A stretch of DNA of 64,000 bases. It comes from Trichobilharzia regenti. Lineage: Eukaryota; Platyhelminthes; Trematoda; Strigeidida; Schistosomatidae. Numbering within the stretch: position 1 is the stretch's first letter; every line of letters begins with the position of its first letter. Position numbers and translations under genes: made by a program. The DNA is taken from assembly GCA_944472135.2 (NCBI GenBank), contig OX235264.1, forward strand, positions 123,285,809 through 123,349,808, in the 5' to 3' direction. Below are positions 1-11,528 of the stretch, one piece after another. A model generated the notes under the pieces. It was given only the letters and a program-made list of their open reading frames with translations. It did no database searches and was not told the origin of the DNA.

Positions 1-489
1 GGAAGATCATGGATAATTGTCATCAATGCATCGAGAGTGAAATGGAATCCATGATATACGTCCAAACCAAATTCACAAATTCACTTTTAACGGTTTGAAA
101 ATTTTGGGCATTGAGTATATGATATTCATTATAATAAACGTTGTTTTGTATTTCCCAATGAATGTTTTGCTTTTCATTCATGAGTCAAGGAGAAATATCA
201 TTCAACAAAACACACTAAAATGTCTGTGCTTAGATAAACACAGTCGAGAATGCAGCTAGTATGTAGATGTATATTAATATTATTTGCAATGTACACTCAT
301 ATTACTTGCAGTTGATAAGTAGTGCAACGTGGACACGTAATACCTTTTTGATAGTCTACTAGAGGCTCTTTCAAACAGCTGCCCTCAATGACCTCATGTA
401 GAAGATCAGGTACTAGTTGAGGAAGAATTAGCAAGAGGAAGATTTCAAAATCCAATGAATGAATCAAGAACCTCTGAATCCAAAATACT
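1..489 (-). repeat. Reversed A-module fragment with flanking unique DNA
   Basis: The first ~50 bases match the reversed A module near 26,580-26,640. The whole stretch recurs almost unchanged at about 50,864-51,350. A minus-strand open frame of about 80 codons at ~300-545 is also present at 51,153-51,404. It resembles no family I know and I do not call it a gene. The repeat evidently continues to the left of the window. Confidence 0.7.
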
Positions 490-1305
490 CTTGAGAAATT
501 GAAAGAGGTAGAAAGACCAGATTTGCATTATAAACTGACGTCATCATTCTAATTCGCGGCTTCTCATCAGCTACAAACTACCTGAAAATACAATGGTTAT
601 AAAGAACAACATTTCACACTTCAATATCTGAAAGGAAATAAAGAAAGCATTATAAGAGGAATGCTCCTAAAATATAAGTAGTACAATTTATAAGCTTTCA
701 AATTATGAACAAAAGAAAAAAGGGGGCAGTGAAAGAAAACAGAAAACAGCGTTGGCTTGTACGTCAACATGACAACTCAAGAAGACTCAAGTTCATCAAA
801 CTGAAACTTACTGAGTAAGCTGAGCTCACTAGTGTGTATGACTAATCAGTGGAATGAATGTGATACGGTTACCAAGAAAGTGAAAGACTGACTTCATTCT
901 CTTTCTGTGGGTATAAGTTTCGTCTGAGACGTTTGCTTCTTCAGCAAATCGTAGTAGATTCGCTGTCCTTGTACGTTTAGTAGTTTGAAGGATTTGGAAA
1001 TGTCGACAAAATGACTTGTATTCGCATGGTGTCTGGTAGTTTCACTGTTTTCTGTCTCACACGCCATTTTCATTTGTTCATAGTTTAAAAGCTTATAAAT
1101 AGATGCTAACTTAAACTAAAAATTGTACTACTTATAGTTTGGAAGCGTTCATCTTATAATTCTTTCTCTATATCCGTTCAAACATTGAAGTGTGAAATGT
1201 TATTTTTTATAATTATTGCAGTTATTGGTAGTTTGCAGCTGATGAGAAGCTGCAAAATAGAATGATATCATTTTTACTGCAAATCTGGTCTTTGATTCTC
1301 TATCA
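490..1305. repeat. Foldback element 1 (long imperfect inverted repeat)
   Basis: The arm at about 490-720 reads, on the opposite strand, as the arm at about 1,075-1,305. Both contain an 'accagatttgc' block, a 'cttctcatcagct' block, an 'aacatttcacacttcaat' block and 'aagtagtacaattt' in the same order, with scattered mismatches and small indels. About 350 bases of non-repeated sequence lie between the arms. This could be a foldback or MITE-type DNA element, or two inverted copies of one repeat. No transposase is visible. The second copy (51,350-54,660) is interrupted by a Penelope-like element. Confidence 0.65.
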
Positions 1306-2354
1306 AAATTCCTCTAGGGAGCCCAATGCATGAAACTCCTGAGAATGTCTCTGTTGATTGGAATACCCATAGCAGACCGTTGCGTGACGTCGTACATGAT
1401 ATGACGACTTGTGCATGGGATGTACCATGAGCTTATTCACCTCGATATTGAATATCCGATGAAAAAGAGACATGAGAAAATATCGTCGAAGAAAAATCTG
1501 TCACTCAAGGATTGTGCAAGAGGGATGGCACTTCGACAGGAGAACATTTAGTTTTACCAGATTTACAAACGGTGAGTGCGAGAATGACGAACGCTAGACC
1601 GTTTTCGCACGAGAAGAGGGTATATTAACAATGGTAGAGGTAGTTGTACAAGACTTAAGAAAGTAGGATTAATGCAAGATATGCTGAGGAATTCGGTTCT
1701 TCTGCTCCTAAACCAAAGGATTTAACAATCAGATCTCACAGCTGCCAATCCATACTCACCAAATGAAATTCAGTATGTTGCCATGAATGCTGTTGTTAGA
1801 AGTCAACATCCATTTGAAAATGCTTCCCATGAGTCATGCGTCAAGTCTCTGAAACACATTGGAGCACAGATTTCACACCAGTTCTCAAAATCCACATCTT
1901 GTAACATTCTCAGTGCAGCAGATTTACACACTGATCTCCATAGCATATAGATCTGAAATACGATCAGCGAAATGAGGAACACATCTTAAATGATGAGAGT
2001 CTGCCGTCGAAGCACCAGAATATTTCTGCTGTGGAAGTAGAAGATTGACTTCCAAAGTTGTGTAGTGACAATGCGGCATAACTGTGAAAAATAGTTTGTG
2101 TGTCAAAATGTCTCTAAGTAAATCATGCCATTCCACACTGCTGCGTTTCTGATAAACCAGTTATATTGTTTAGTACTCCTACTTATCCGTGAAATGTTAG
2201 CGAGTTGAGTACTGGTCGACGTAAATATTGAAGTTTTCTTTGACAAAATATGCTGAACTATTGACTGATTGCAATGTGAGTATTTCAGTAGTACACAATA
2301 AAACTACATCAATACACAGAATCCGTATACTGACTGCTCTCGTGAGACTATGAT
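1306..2354. repeat. Duplicated non-coding segment
   Basis: This segment is nearly identical to about 54,662-55,711. It holds a 70-codon minus-strand open frame (1,924-2,136) that is identical in the second copy. Because the surrounding non-coding DNA is equally unchanged, this is no evidence of coding function. I see no recognisable gene. Confidence 0.7.
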
Positions 2355-2820
2355 AGGGCTGACTGACTAACTAAAGATCAACTAAAATATTGAGAACATG
2401 GATTCAGATGTCAGTCACTGGAATGAACTGAAGAGTGAATAAAGCTCCTTTTTCCGAAATATGCATAAATATTCCTTCAAATATCACACGGAAAACCAAT
2501 CACGTCAATATTCCTGTAGGCAATCGTTTAATGGGCATTGAACAAGACCATGTTTGAATAAAACAAAAGTAATTCCACGTATATCTTTTGCAGCGCAGAG
2601 CAGAATATGTACACAGAAAAAAACCCAGTTGATTATACATGTGAACGATTGCCTACAACGCACAAATATTACTTTGAATAGCTCTCTAACGCTACTCTAC
2701 CGCCTTCACTTACTCTAAAGTTATTTTTAGTGACTGACATCTCAATCCGTGTAGTCAGTTTATTAGACAGTCTTCTGTTAGTCAATCAAACCTTCTGATA
2801 TTCTCATGATGTCAGTCAGC
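2355..2820. repeat. Foldback element 2 (MITE-like)
   Basis: The left part carries 'ctgactgactaact' and 'agatgtcagtcact'. The right part carries the inverted counterparts 'agtgactgacatct' and 'gttagtcaatca'. Nearer the centre, 'gtaggcaatcgtt' on the left pairs with 'aacgattgcctac' on the right. The element is therefore about 460 bases with two nested inverted blocks and no coding capacity. A second copy lies at about 55,712-56,178. Confidence 0.55.
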
Positions 2821-3780
2821 AGATAGATTCAGTTTATTTGTTTATTTTCCGTGTGTACTGCAGAAAAAACGCACTCCAATCGTGGCGACTGCGACATCTG
2901 AGATTATAGGAACTCGGAACAACTCATATTATGCAGACAGCATAGTGAGTTTACTCAGGTAGACGGACACTGTATTGCATGACAACATCAGTAATTAGAA
3001 GATGAAGAGAACGGCATCTGAAGATTGACCACATCAGACCGAATTGAATGGGATTTGAACTGTCATCTTGAAGTGTTAACATACAGATAGGACTCGAAAT
3101 ATGACAGGTACACCTCGATTGAACGCTGTGTTTCTTCACAGAGAGCAAATTATCAGGTGGTCAAATTGTTAAGCTAAACACTGAACACCTTCTCACTCAC
3201 GTGAATTGAAGACGAATAACCTGATCATATTATTTGAGGTTGTTACAGATGTTTCACTGTAGTTCACACGCTTCAGGAATGTGTATTTCTATTATCAAAA
3301 TATCCATTCACAAATGCGTGTGGCGTTTATATTCTGATCAGATTTTGCGTGTGAGGATAAAGTTGTTTTTAAGAGTAAGAGAGGGTCAATATTTGTGAAT
3401 AGTTGGTTTCAGTTTGAATTTCGTTGATCCTGGTGTTGTTGGCGATTGCTTCATACCAACGTATAATAAAATGATATTAATTGATATCCTGTGAAGCTAG
3501 TCAGCTCTGTGTGAGCCTTTATGAACTGCATCATTATGCGTACAAACACTTTTATGTCTAATGCAAGGAGTGTTTATGATCAAGTCGATAGCCATCGCAG
3601 ATTTTGAAGACAGTAAGTTTGAAAGGACGACACGCAGAAATTGTGTAGTTCAGCGCAGCATCACTGCAATCAATTAGAATCACTTCACAGATATTGAGTG
3701 AAGTGATCGACAAAATGTCCTCGGAAACGAACACTGGGATGAGCTTGTGTAGCGCAGACGAAATAAATCTGCAGGATTAA
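2821..3780 (-). repeat. A-module start, reversed
   Basis: It matches 41,700-42,680 on the opposite strand and 56,180-57,170 on the same strand. It contains the A-start landmarks 'gtgttgttggcgatt' and 'ctgatcagattttgcg'. Short open frames here (for example 2,951-3,148) are not conserved as proteins. Confidence 0.75.
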
Positions 3781-5000
3781 TTTCGCGTGGCGTGAAGGGA
3801 GTCGAAAGCTGACGGGACAGTGTCAAATTACGCAAAGGCAGTAGTTATGATATGCACAAAAGAAGACAGAGCTGATTATGATGCTGAATCAACAACAGTG
3901 ACAATACACTGTGTCATTTTATCAGAATAATTGAATGGGCATGATGGAATCAGGTGCTACCACAGTGTCTGGGATTGATGCTTGTAACAACAAACAGCAT
4001 CAGTCGAAGTCAGTATGAGGAAAGTGAAAGTGGTACTTTCCGTTCCTTGAAGACAATTGTTGAATGCTTTCAAATTCGATTGACGCGGACAATAATTAAA
4101 AGGGCAGAATAAGTTAAAATACTGAAATCCGTGTGTCGAGGACCATAACCTGAATGATTTCAAACACTATTGATGAGACAGTGATCTCATATATTTGACA
4201 TATATGGTGAACGCATTGCCACTGGTATTTTGAATAGGCTGTAGGCTTCTAAAGTGCCGAGTTTCGCTTGATGGTGGAGGTCAAATAGTCAGAATGAGGA
4301 GTCAATGAACAGGTAATGCAAGCAGCCATCTATCAGACAAGAAAGTGTGCCTGGCCAATATGCAAACGGAAGTGAGGACAGGCTGCACATACTTTGTGGA
4401 TAATTCCATATCGATTAGAATTCAAGTTTGAAGCGACGAGTTAAACGTGTTGCAGAAGCATCAACACGTTGGTTTAGGATGAGGCGAATAGTTATGGGCA
4501 GCTGTTAGACCAGCTTGAGATGATAAGTTCAATGGAGATGTGGCTGCATAACCAAATCCTACAAACGATATTCCAAGAATCGCTTACGAGAAAAGAAATG
4601 CAAACAATTCGTGAATTGATCGTTTCTCACCAGTGTGCAGAACGACATTTTGTGTGATTCTCAATCACATGTCAACAGCCTATATTGTTGACTTTGCTCA
4701 AATCGACAAGTGAATTTAATGAGTAGATGCACCATACATGTGTTTGTACACATAATGGTATACGTCACAGAAATGTTCCACATAGAGCTGACCAGCTCCA
4801 CAGAATGTTCATTAAAGGCTCTCTGGAAAGTAGATGGTTGGAGGTAATCAGCAGGAAGCATTTCCTGATCTAGGTTTCGTGATAGTTTACACTAGTCTGC
4901 AACGCATAGCTGCGACAATCAATGGACTCAGGTTCGAAACCGCGTCAATCAGTGCTGCAGTGTAAGTCGTTACCACTGAGCCAGAATTTCATTATCGCTA
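3780..5000 (-). repeat. Intermodule spacer, reversed copy
   Basis: This spacer separates the outward-facing A and B modules. Other copies are at 57,170-58,400 (same strand), 40,600-41,700 (opposite strand) and, in part, 15,900-16,785. Two short open frames recur in it: 3,957-4,163 (also 41,296-41,490 and 57,330-57,536) and 4,661-4,861 (also 16,100-16,300 and 58,035-58,235). They differ by a few substitutions between copies and have no motif I recognise. Confidence 0.7.
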
Positions 5001-5790
5001 ATTAATTATCGAAAATCACCATCGAAATGTTTCATTGGATATCACGTAGTTAATAAAAGGTATTCTTCAGGGGACCTGGTACCTAGGCATTTAATATTTG
5101 ACATTCTGCATCAATTCCCATCTGGGAGACATTTCGCCAGTATATACGATGCCTGTTTACACTAAATTTATTAAATCTACTAGTATTTCCGAAATCAAAA
5201 TTGGAAGCAACTATTCACAACTCTGAGTGAATTTCGTGAGAATATCCACCCTCTCCTCCTCTGATTAACAATCTTGGACTCACACGCAGAATCTAATTAA
5301 AATATGCACACCACACACACATTTGTGAATAGATATTTCTCACAGTTGATAACAGACAACACACATTCCTGAAACGTGTAAACTACAGTGAAACGTCTGT
5401 AACAACCTCACGCAATATTCTCAAGTTATTCTTCCTACAATTCACGTGAGTGAGAATGTGCTCACATCCTTCCTTATACAATTTGACCACTCAACTAATT
5501 GCTTTCTGTGGAGAAACAAATACCATATTTCTGAGTTCTCAACAGTTTGCATAAGCTTCTAGAAGACAATGTGTGGATGACTTCTTCATTTAGTAACTGC
5601 TGGTACTGTCATGCATTACAATGTACATTGTTTGAGTATAGTGTCTATACTGTCTACTCATTCTGGGTTGTTCCAAGTGACAATAACCCCAGGTATAATA
5701 ATTTTTACTCTAAAAAGGGGTTTCAGTATCGAGGGGATTGAGACATTTACCAAGACGACGTGTCAAACCTGTCCCCCACACAAGTGAGAA
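5000..5790 (+). repeat. B-module start
   Basis: It is homologous to 58,400-59,160, and on the opposite strand to 15,060-15,900 and 39,720-40,500. It is a diverged relative of the A start: both have 'catttgtgaatagatat' followed by 'aacacacattcctgaa'. Homology to the second copy ends abruptly near 5,790, where a CR1 relic begins. Confidence 0.7.
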
Positions 5791-6330
5791 TGAAGAAAAT
5801 TTCCAGTAAATATAGACAATGAGTTTCCAGAGCAGGTGGCAGCAAGGGAGGTAAATTCATCTGCAAATAAAGACAATTCTGTGGAATTGCATCCAAGAGC
5901 AATATAAATGTTCGAGGTAAAAATGTGGTTGTATTTTGACAAATGTTTAGGTCGACACTTAACGGTGAGAAAGTCAATATTGTCATTTGAGAATATGAAA
6001 CATACATTATTAGACGTACACTATTGTGAATTGATGAAGATGGCGACACCGCCACCGCGTTTCTTCCTGGAACTACACGGATCTTGTCTGAATAACTTGA
6101 AATCATTTGATAAACTAGATTGTCATCATATAGATCATGTAGCAATGTTTCTTGAAGTGATATGATCCCAGTATTATGATATATAATGGAAGACACAAGT
6201 GATAGAAGACAGTTAATTTTAGCTGGCAGGGAGTAACCATTAGTACTCATAATTGTGGGAACAGTCATGAATTGAATTGGGGTATTTTTTAACGCTCTTA
6301 GCCAGCCGGCATGATGCCTGTTTTGTCTTT
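5790..6330 (-). pseudogene. CR1-like LINE relic, endonuclease part
   Basis: Conceptual translation of the minus strand gives pieces of an apurinic-type endonuclease. One is a 'LQETLLHDLYDDN' segment. In another frame a segment ends in 'SLSIFTGNF'. Both align with the CR1 copy at 62,540-62,990 ('LQETWLHDSYDDN', 'SLSIVTGDFNG'). Frame changes between these pieces and the absence of reverse transcriptase show a dead, truncated copy. A shorter version of the same insertion lies at 32,990-33,240, inserted at the same point of the module. The 173-codon minus-strand frame at 5,747-6,268 mixes relic and module sequence and is not a gene. Confidence 0.75.
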
Positions 6331-8293
6331 TTTATGGAGTTGCAGTAGGTTTTAAGGATGCTAAATATTCACGAGAATAAAAAATCCGATTAGAGGTCAT
6401 ATTTGAAAAAGATTTAGCAAATTAAAATGATTCGGAAATGAGAGACTAGATGCAATATGATTTGAAATGTTTAAGGTATTCGGTAGCCCAAGATTTGAAC
6501 AGGCCTATTAACCATTCCCTCGATAAACACAGCAAAATTCAAATAATAAGTAACTGAATATGAAGACTGTGACAGCGTGTTGAGTGTACTGACTTCAAGT
6601 GCAACAGTCTGCAGCATGAAATCGAAATGATGCACTCCAATACAAGTGCACTCTGAGTAGCCGTTCATCGAACTGTCATCTTCAGAACTAGCCTTAAACA
6701 CTCTCAGACGAATGCGGCACATTAGCAAATTGATTAGCATTCCCATTATTGAAAACGAGGAAATTCAAGGGTGGTGACATGATACAGTAGATACTTTTGC
6801 GAGATTTAACTTAATACTGTTTGAGGCGTGAAGCAATCTCTCCACCTGGTATGCTTCTACAATTTTGAAATTTGATGCGCATGCTCTATGCTTTCAAAAT
6901 ATACCGGATATCTGTAAAATTTTTATATCATGGAAAGTGCTCTCTCTAAGCAGGATATTCCTGAGAGGTTTACCCAGGATTTGTGTGTATACGAGACATC
7001 ATTTATTCACGCGAAGCATCATTCAAGTGCAAATAAAGAATAATGCAACGCGGTAGATTCTCCCTTGACAATAATAGATGACTTCAGTTAAATTAATTGT
7101 TGTATACGTTACAATCTGACTGTAAACTGTTACTTAAATTACTCATCAGCTGACACTTTATATCTTTGTGTTACACAAAATATCAGTATGCAAATATTTC
7201 TTTATTCAAGAAAAAATGCAAGGAGTCCCCAGTGTCAAGTCAATGTAAAGCATATGCTGGAAGGGATTTGGATTGATTTGAAACAAACCGAGCATGAGAA
7301 CTTCGGGTGAATTCATGTATCTGATCGAATTTCCTATCGATGATTCATCAGGAAGGGGTTTGAGATCACCTCATTCGTCTATATTATCCATCTCTCAATA
7401 TGGATATTCAATAAAACGCAATCAAACATCCTTAAAAATTACGTCTCATGTAATAATTTGTCAGTCAGCAAGGAACAAAACGCCGGGTGCTCATCAAATA
7501 TTTACACAAATATCCATTTATACATTGGCAAATTAAGCAGTATCCATGTGTCAAAAATCAATTAGTTTATCACGAAGAGCGGAAACATCCGCTGTATTGG
7601 AAGACACAAACAAATGCATTAGATCGAATCAAGTAGCGATTGATTTGGCTATCGACTCGAGTCGGCGTGTCTCAGTGTCTACGCATGCGTATCAGAAGTA
7701 ACGTAATTCGAAAGCGCAAATAAGGAATAAAAAACCCACTGTATTACTCAAAACAAATCATCGTCATCACTCAATTATGGAAGCTCCTAAGGTGTGAGGA
7801 GGTATAACCGAAATGCTGGGTACTCACGTCATTCAATGCCTATATGTGAATTTCGTATGTACAAATATTATGAATATAATTCTGTAGGTTCAATGACGAA
7901 TCAGCAGTGTGGGGATATCGTCAACTCAAACACGAATTGCCTAAAGTTACTGCATCATAACTGCTTTGACAAAGATAAAAATTGACATCTCATTCAATGT
8001 CGGTGCATAGGCATATGTAAGAAATTTCACTCTAATCCGAGTCACTATGATGCGTACAGCAACAGTCAGAGAAGAAAATTACTGGTATATTCTCCATTAT
8101 TGAAATGCACTAATGAGTTGATGATCTACAATATCCTACAAACATAGTTGTTTCAAACACACAGCCTGTCAGCTTAGCAAATACCTGCACACGGACATCA
8201 TTCTAATCAGTTCGAATTTCAAATAACATTTGAAATAACTTGCAAGTATTTGTGAACACATAAGCAGTTTATTCGGCCCACGGGATCATCACA
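6331..8293 (+). repeat. B-module body, proximal part
   Basis: It is homologous to 33,240-34,852 and 59,640-61,440, and reversed to 18,600-20,400 and 38,000-39,180. It carries module-borne open segments: one at 7,294-7,536 containing 'FMYLIEFPIDDSSG', and one at 7,794-7,985 that is the broken equivalent of the 141-codon frame at 61,004. No complete gene is evident. The segment ends at an RTE insertion. Confidence 0.75.
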
Positions 8294-8329
8294 TTTTTAT
8301 TTGCTCCCTTGGGTTCCTAGTGGAACATA

Positions 8330-9080
8330 GGGCTTCAACTGCACGTCTCCATTTTCTTCTCTCTTCTGCTGTACTTTTCGCCTGTATCCATGTTAGTTCA
8401 TATTCTTTCAACTCCTCTTCACACGATCTCCTACATATCACCCTTGGACGTCCCACACGCCGCTTCCCTTTTGGGTTCCACTCGAGGGCTTGACGCGCGA
8501 TGTCACCCAGGTGTCTCCTCAGTGAGTGTCCGTTGCATCTCCACTTTCTCCTGCATATTTGTTTGGCGATTGGTTCTTGCTTTGTTTGTTCCCATAATTC
8601 CTTGTTGGTGATTCTTTCCGGCCATCTGATCTTCAGTATTGAGCGAAGACAGTTGTTAATAAAGGTCTGCAGCCTTTTGAGAATATTCTTTGTGACCCGC
8701 CAAGTTTCTGATCCGTATAGAAGAACTGACTTTACGTTTGTATTGGATTTTGTTGTTGATGCTGAGTGACGAAGATTTCCAGATTGGTTTCAGGTTGATG
8801 AATGTGTTTCTCGCCTTCTCGATTCTCGATTTGACATCCTTATCCGTTCGACTGCCTGTAGTTGAGACAATGCTCCCTAGATGAGTGAATGAAGTAACCT
8901 CTTTCAAATCCCTCCCGTTGATGGTGATTGACGTTGGATGTTGTTGCTGTTGTTGGTTGGTTATTTTCATAACCTCCGTCTTGTCTATGTTTACCTGGAG
9001 TCCTGTCTTTGCTGCTTCTTCGACCAGTTTGTCGGTTTTCGCTTGTAAGTCTTCGATTTTGTGGTGACATCAAACATAAA
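8330..9080 (-). pseudogene. RTE reverse transcriptase, C-terminal part
   Basis: After the break at motif C the product continues in two further frames. The first starts with 'DDLCLMSPQ' (8,840-9,088). The second contains 'KITNQQQQQHP' and 'SFTHLGSIVS' (8,656-8,970). Beyond another shift near 8,740, words such as 'RVTKNILKRLQTFINNCL' and 'RWPERITNKELWEQT' can be read to about 8,400. This is the usual RTE C-terminus. At least two more frame changes occur here. The short plus-strand frames in this interval are shadows. Confidence 0.8.
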
Positions 9081-9590
9081 TCATCCACGCGCGAAATCCA
9101 GGTCTTCTAGGTTCTTCACGTCGGTCCAGGATACCCCTGTCTTCTCGTTTCCCACTGTCTGACGCATAATCCAGTCCACCACAATTAGGAATATCATTGG
9201 TGATAATAAGCACCCTTGTCTGACTCCTGTGTTTACTCCAAACGCCTCGCTGAGTTTTCCGTTGTGGATCACTTGACATGTGCCGTTGTCGTACAGCTGT
9301 TGAATAAGGTTGATGAATATTTGGGGTACGCCATAGTACTCGAGTAATTTCCAAATTACTTCACGATCAACGCTGTCGAAGGCCTTCTCAAAGTCTATAA
9401 AGTTGAGGTAGAGGTTTGATCGCCATTCCATGCTTTGTTCGATGATGATGCGTAGAGTTGCAATTTGGTCAGTACATGATTTGCCTTTCCTGAATCCAGC
9501 TTGTTCTGGTCGGAGTTCTGTCTCCAGTGCGTCCTTTAATCTCTCCAGGATGATGCGACTCAGGATTTTACTTGGCGTCGATAGGAGCAT
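9081..9590 (-). pseudogene. RTE reverse transcriptase, middle part
   Basis: This continues the RT domain after the first frame break. Visible RT blocks are 'EQAGFRKGKSCTDQI', 'FIDFEKAFDSVDR' (the motif A aspartates) and 'NTGVRQGCLLSP' (motif B). The frame ends at the catalytic motif C, where a 4-base insertion separates the 'FA' codons from the two aspartate codons and leads to a stop near 9,081. The copy therefore lacks a working active site. Confidence 0.87.
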
Positions 9591-11301
9591 GATTCCTCGC
9601 CAGTTCTTGCAGAGTGAGGCCTAAGTCGCCCTTCTTTGGTAGTTTCACGAGGTAACCTTTCCTCCAGTCAGTAGGCACCTTTCCCTCCTTCCAGACCTTT
9701 TGCAATAATGGAGTCAGCATGTCTGCTGTCGTCTCTGGGTCTGCTTTCAGTGCTTCAGGGGGTATTCCATCTGGTCCGGCTGCTTTTCCAGCTTTCAGAA
9801 GCTTGATTGCGTTCAAGACTTCAGCTCTCGTTGGAGGATTGGTGTCAACTTGCAGTTGTGTGCGCGCTGTTGTTGGTATTTCTGGACGGGTTGCAGGTGA
9901 TGGTCGGTTCAAGAGTCCTTTGAAGTGATCCGCCCATTGTTTAATCTGTTTTTCTTCCTTGGTAATTGGGTTCCCTTGGCTGTCTTTTATAGGTTTCGCT
10001 TGTGTTGATCTCTTCCCGGATAGAGATTTGGTCCTCAGGTCCCTTTTGCCTGCTGCCTTTTCAGCTTCAGTGGCCAGGTTGTCGTAGAATCGTCTTTTGT
10101 CCTTCCTAGCACTCTTCTTCACTTCTTTGTCCAGTGCTTTGTAAGTTGAGCTCATCGTCTCCTTCTCCTGTCCGTCCTTGCATTGAATCATTTTCTCTTT
10201 CACCATTCTCCTCTCTTCTATTAATTTCCAAGTGTCCGTTGAGAGCCATTCCTTGTCTTGTCTCTTCTTTCTTCCTAGAACCGTTGAACACGTTTCGTTG
10301 AGAATCGCCTTCAGAGACTTCCAATGTTCTTCCACGCATGATTCTTCAGTGATGTCGCGTAGTGTTTCCTGCTTTGCTCTGACAGTTGCAGTGAAAGTGT
10401 CTTTTGTGGTTGTGTCCTTCAGTTTTTGAGTGTTGAACTTGCATTGTGGCCTATCCCCAGCTATCCTCGAGGCTTTTAGTTTCACCTTGAAAGTCCCTTG
10501 TACTAGATAGTGGTCTGAACCCACATCTGCTCCTCTCCTTGACCTTGTGTCCAGTAGGCTCCGTCTCCACTTTCTTGAAATTGAGATGAAGTCTATTTGA
10601 TTCTTGGTGTTTCCATCTGGTGAAATCCATGTCGTCTTGTGTATATCCTTGTGTTTGAACACACTACCACCAATCACCAAATCATTGAAGGCGCAGAAGT
10701 CTGAGAAGAGTTCACCATTGTCGTTCATTTCACCGAGGGCCTCACGACCCATGGTGAGTTCTCTTCCTGTGTTGTCTCCTCCCAGCTTCGCATTCATGTC
10801 GCCCATCAGGATTTTGATATCGCCATTTGGGACGTTGTCCATTATTGCTTGTAGTTGTCTGTAGAACGCCTCCTTCTTCTCTTGTTCTGAGACGTTTGTA
10901 GGCGCAAAGCATTGAATGACTGTAACTTTCCTTCCTTTTGAGTTGAACCTGGCTGTCATTATCCTGGAGGAGATTGGTTCCCACTGCATGAGAGCTTTGG
11001 TTGCTGTTGGTGACATCATGATGGCCACTCCCTCGGTGTGCTCATGGTTGTCCTCTAGGTGGCCGGAATAGATTACTGTCTCTCCAGTAGGTAGTTGGCA
11101 CCTTCCAGTTCCGTTCCATCTGCTCTCGCAGATTCCCAACACTTCTATTCTGTACCTTCTCATTTCAGCGGCTATCTGGGCAGCCTTTCCAGTTTCGTAC
11201 ATTGTGCGAACATTCCAGGTACCCATCCTTACTTTTGCTTTCATCGAAAGAAGGCACATCGGCTGACTGGCTTCCCGAAGGCTTTCACCAGCCTGCGTCA
11301 T
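9568..11301 (-). pseudogene. RTE polyprotein, endonuclease and start of RT
   Basis: This 577-codon frame encodes the N-terminal part of an RTE polyprotein. Endonuclease landmarks are 'GTWNVRTM' (residues ~27-34, Asn30), 'GICESRWNGTG' (Glu59), 'MGDMNAKLG' (Asp168, Asn170) and 'GSDHYLVQG' (Asp263, His264). These are the expected metal-binding and catalytic residues of the EEP nuclease fold, so the domain looks chemically intact. The linker is rich in Lys and Glu. The RT domain opens with 'GKAAGPDGIPPEAL' near residues 508-521. The frame then runs out after about 20 foreign residues because of a net +1 shift near 9,605. The RT continues in the overlapping frame 9,081-9,590. Methionines at residues 1 and 20 could both serve as starts. 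Confidence 0.88.
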
Positions 11302-11528
11302 TTCACTTCCCCGATTCCAGCGAAAAGTAAGGCTATTGCTTATGTTTTTAGAATTTTTAATATATTTATTCGTTGAAGTTTCTGTAGCGATTTGGTTGTT
11401 TTACAGGGGTGGAGTTGCTAGCACCACGCCCCAACTCTCCTTCTTTACCCAGGCTTGGGACCGGCGAGAAAACTAGTAAGCTAGTAGCCTTGCAAGCTAG
11501 TATCTGGCGAGGTTACGTGATAATCACA

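Larger units (their letters stand above)
8284..11528 (-). mobile_element. RTE-type LINE, near full length, inactive
   Basis: A non-LTR retrotransposon of the RTE clade lies on the minus strand inside a B module. The insertion is flanked by a 10-bp direct repeat, gatcatcaca (8,284-8,293) and gataatcaca (11,519-11,528), with one mismatch. The unoccupied equivalent is visible in another module copy at 34,843-34,852. The 5' end (right side) has a short untranslated leader rich in 'ctagc' words, and the 3' end lies at about 8,294. One polyprotein with an apurinic endonuclease and a reverse transcriptase can be traced, broken by several frame changes, so the copy cannot move on its own. Confidence 0.88.

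Noticed and set aside
1924..2136. 70-codon frame present unchanged at 55,280-55,492
   Set aside because: It lies in a near-identical duplicate where everything is conserved, and it has no motif or splice context.
5747..6268. 173-codon minus-strand open frame
   Set aside because: It mixes frame-shifted CR1 endonuclease relic with module sequence; the recognisable residues lie in two different frames.
9085..9610. Programmed ribosomal frameshifting in the RTE
   Set aside because: RTE elements use one frame, the shifts destroy the catalytic motif, and no slippery site with following structure is seen.
9719..11376. Plus-strand frames over the RTE (9,719-9,928; 10,604-10,864; 11,095-11,376)
   Set aside because: They are shadows of the minus-strand polyprotein, which has clear domain motifs.
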